From a virus: a DNA stretch of 30,531 bases. The stretch covers positions 1-30,531 of the IMG/VR virus record IMGVR_UViG_3300040816_001098; one strand, 5' to 3'. Both the position numbers and the translations under genes were made by a program. Shown one piece after another: positions 28,307-30,531 of the stretch. The first letter of the stretch is position 1. Each line of letters begins with the position of its first letter. The notes below the pieces were generated by a model. The model had not been told where the DNA came from, did not search any database, and saw only the letters and a program-made list of their open reading frames with translations.

Positions 28307-30531
28307 CTAATCATTAGTAAGTGTTTTCAGTTCATTATTTGCTTGTTTTGCAACTTCTGTCATTTGCAACGCAAGGTCTTTAATTTGCTGTTTTTTAGCC
28401 TCCATTAATAAGTTGCTATCTTGTACTTGCTCAATCTCTCTATTTAGGTCAGCAATATCTCGTCTTGCATCACTCATAAATTCATAAGCCTCAATAGCTA
28501 GTTTATTTTCTTCATAGTATTCTTGTGCTTTTTCAGGGTCTGTTTTTTCAAACTCTAAATATGATTTATACTTAGTGCTAATCCCTGTTTTTGAAATTGG
28601 GCTATTATCATAAAAATTCTTATAGAAACGTTTTACGCTTTCTGAATTATTACCCATAACCTCACGAGATACCCAACCCCTTAATAAAGGATAATCAGCC
28701 AACTCTTTCGGTCTTTCAACAATTTCATGCCCTTGTTCTTTTTTAATCTCTTTAATTAGAAAATCTGAGCCTTGCATACCATACATACCTAAGCCACCAA
28801 ACCAACCTCTAACACTATTATCAATAACCGCAGGCGATATATTAAACTGCTCGCCTAACATCTTAGATGTTTCGGTTGTGTATCTATTGCTTTGCAATTC
28901 TTTTTCTAAATCTGTTTTATGCTCTGAAACTATACTCCTTTCAGTAAAGAAATTATAATTTGTCATGCTTTCAATAGCGGGTTTCATTGCAGTAGGTAAT
29001 AAATTAGACAATCCTTGTACTGGTGCGGATGCATCAAGAATAGTCTTAGCTAACCCCTCAAAAGCCTGCTTATCATTAGTGTAAGTATATTCAATAAAAC
29101 GCTCTACTGCTGTACCGTATATTTGCCCAATAATAAAAGGCTTAGGAATAGCAACCCACTCATCGCCTGCTTTCATCATCCAAAATAAATCACGTCTCCA
29201 ACGTGGTATTTCAAGGTATTCTTTTGCAGTCTCTTCATCGTTAAAGTTATTTAAAGCAAATAAAATAGACGGTAGCGTGATAGATGCCGTTGCTTTTAAT
29301 GTGCTTTTAACTGGGTGGTTTTTAAATATTCTAATTGTCTTATCAACACCTTGTATTTGAGCGTTTAAAAACGCAACCCATGCATTAATTTCTTTAGTTT
29401 GCGAGCCACTTCTTGAAAAGTCCAAAGTACCCTCTCTTGATGCAAGCCCTGCCTCAAGGTCACTCATGCCTTTTATTTTAGCTTTTCTGTAAAGCCCTAG
29501 CCTTGTAGCCTCTTCTAGTGTTTCAGATGCTTTAGCTAGTGGTTTAATAGGGTTTAGCTTTTTCCATAATGGGATACTCTTAGGGTTTATTAATTCCCCA
29601 TAAGCTTTAATCAATCCCTTTTTATCTAAATTAACTAAACCTGAATATGCACCACCCGAGGCTAACCAGTCGTTGTACAGCTCTTTATTACCTGCCATAT
29701 CAGCTAAAGCCATAGGTGTATCAATAACAGGGTTAAAACCGTAATCACTTTGAACATAAGCAACAAATTGGTCTCTAACAAAGTTACGTGTCCAAAACTC
29801 AGGGGTTAAAGTAGCACCTGCTCTTAATGTAGATGCAGGGGTTGCAATAATTTTTGATAAAATACCCATTTGAGTATCAGTTAAACCAGTCATAGCATTA
29901 TGCAAAGGCTCAGATAATTTATAAAACTTTTTCTTACCGTTTTCATAAACTGTAATATGAGGTTCAGCAGGTTCAAACATATTTCTATTGTAAATATCTT
30001 GGTGTAAGCTTTCTACTCCCGCAGACATTGACGGCTTAATATCATTTAATACACTTAACCCCTCAGTATCTTTTATTAAGCTTTCTAGCTTTTTAAATGC
30101 TTTAGGTGCTTGCTCTTTTAATAATAGTGGGCTGTTAATATAACCGTCAATTAAGTTAGCTATAACCTCTCTATCATTTTGTAAATACTCCATGTGTTTT
30201 TTAGAAACACTATCAACATCAGCCTCTTGTTTTGTAGAAAGTCTATCAAGTGCAAATTGTTTTAATTCTGCTTTGATGTTTTCATCAGCTAACATATTAC
30301 CGCCAATATTAAACTCATAATCAAGCAAGTGCCCTACTTCATGTGATAATACACGCTCTGTAGCACCTAAACGCTTACGTACAGTTTTTTCACTCGGGCT
30401 ATAATGCCCTAGCACTAAACCTTTTTGCCCTGGTTTATTTAATGAGTCTTTAACTTCATACTTTGCACCTAAGTCTTTAATAGTATTTTCTAGCTTTTCT
30501 CTAAGTTTCTCATCATAAGATACTTTAATAT
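28307..30531 (-). CDS. Giant internal virion protein, C-terminal part; zincin motif and LPD38-like region
   Basis: Continues 1-2492; the whole is 1,529 residues. HEVGH (residues ~852-856, bases 30343-30329) is a zinc-peptidase HExxH, and REVIANLIDGY (Glu ~910) may give the third ligand. From ~1015 a region with TDTQMGILSKI, TLRAGATLTPEFWTRNFVRDQ fits the LPD38 (large polyvalent protein) family, known from phage polyvalent proteins delivered with DNA. The C-terminus is a coiled coil. Together with the position of T7 gp16, this suggests an ejected protein that may cut a host protein or the virion's own parts. Catalysis is not shown. Confidence 0.85.
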   Translation of the reverse strand, partial: IKVSYDEKLREKLENTIKDLGAKYEVKDSLNKPGQKGLVLGHYSPSEKTVRKRLGATERVLSHEVGHLLDYEFNIGGNMLADENIKAELKQFALDRLSTKQEADVDSVSKKHMEYLQNDREVIANLIDGYINSPLLLKEQAPKAFKKLESLIKDTEGLSVLNDIKPSMSAGVESLHQDIYNRNMFEPAEPHITVYENGKKKFYKLSEPLHNAMTGLTDTQMGILSKIIATPASTLRAGATLTPEFWTRNFVRDQFVAYVQSDYGFNPVIDTPMALADMAGNKELYNDWLASGGAYSGLVNLDKKGLIKAYGELINPKSIPLWKKLNPIKPLAKASETLEEATRLGLYRKAKIKGMSDLEAGLASREGTLDFSRSGSQTKEINAWVAFLNAQIQGVDKTIRIFKNHPVKSTLKATASITLPSILFALNNFNDEETAKEYLEIPRWRRDLFWMMKAGDEWVAIPKPFIIGQIYGTAVERFIEYTYTNDKQAFEGLAKTILDASAPVQGLSNLLPTAMKPAIESMTNYNFFTERSIVSEHKTDLEKELQSNRYTTETSKMLGEQFNISPAVIDNSVRGWFGGLGMYGMQGSDFLIKEIKKEQGHEIVERPKELADYPLLRGWVSREVMGNNSESVKRFYKNFYDNSPISKTGISTKYKSYLEFEKTDPEKAQEYYEENKLAIEAYEFMSDARRDIADLNREIEQVQDSNLLMEAKKQQIKDLALQMTEVAKQANNELKTLTND
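30405..30531. repeat. Assembly overlap, copy 2 (identical to 1-127)
   Basis: Same 127 bases as 1-127. Together they close the circle at 30,404 bp. Confidence 0.93.

Noticed and set aside
28307-30415. A separate 702-residue gene starting at 30415
   Set aside because: The frame is open upstream across the circle junction to 2492, with no ribosome site at 30415.

Overview
The window is a complete circular genome. Its first 127 bases are repeated exactly as its last 127 (1-127 = 30405-30531), so the real molecule is 30,404 bp and the repeat is an assembly overlap. It is very AT-rich. It reads as a temperate podovirus kept as a plasmid (a phage-plasmid) in a low-GC Gram-negative host. An alphaproteobacterium is most likely, because the XRE repressor has the GKRLRARR...FQQVQKYE...SASRL signature common in that class. 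The host is inferred, not proven.

Layout. (1) The late virion module is all on the minus strand and runs from 15001 down to 1, then through the circle junction from 30404 down to about 23840. Order: unknown protein, TerS, TerL, two small proteins, T7 gp8-type portal, a small protein, scaffold, 38-residue basic peptide, major capsid protein, small head protein, gp11-like and gp12-like tail tube/nozzle proteins, three internal (ejection) proteins, tail fibre, fibre-associated protein, and a lysis cassette (membrane protein, M15 endopeptidase, holin). The third ejection protein is 1,529 residues, crosses the window ends, and carries an HEVGH zincin motif and an LPD38-like region. (2) The early/maintenance module is on the plus strand from 15432 to 22155: a strong promoter, small unknown proteins, ERF annealing protein, winged-helix replication protein with a probable origin inside its gene, XRE repressor, more small proteins and a serine resolvase. 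(3) A minus-strand partition locus (ribbon-helix-helix protein plus ParA, 22184-23091) lies beside a dense repeat cluster and a candidate small RNA.

How it fits together. No DNA polymerase, helicase, primase, RNA polymerase or integrase was found. Replication should rely on host enzymes loaded by the replication protein and DnaA, and stable inheritance on ParA/RHH plus resolvase. Three short-motif networks tie the modules together. ACATCTA heptads, often 8 bp apart, overlap promoters at five loci including par, as expected of an RHH partition protein that is also a regulator. AGTGTAACAWAA boxes sit in an identical 45-bp arrangement before the capsid and lysis operons, once before the packaging operon, and three times before the resolvase. 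A leader motif, TTTAAAGCAATGA, precedes at least six early genes, and its reverse complement forms the core of a predicted ~77-nt RNA at 23351-23427 with its own promoter and terminator. That possible antisense RNA is the most novel item here. All network functions are inferences from sequence.
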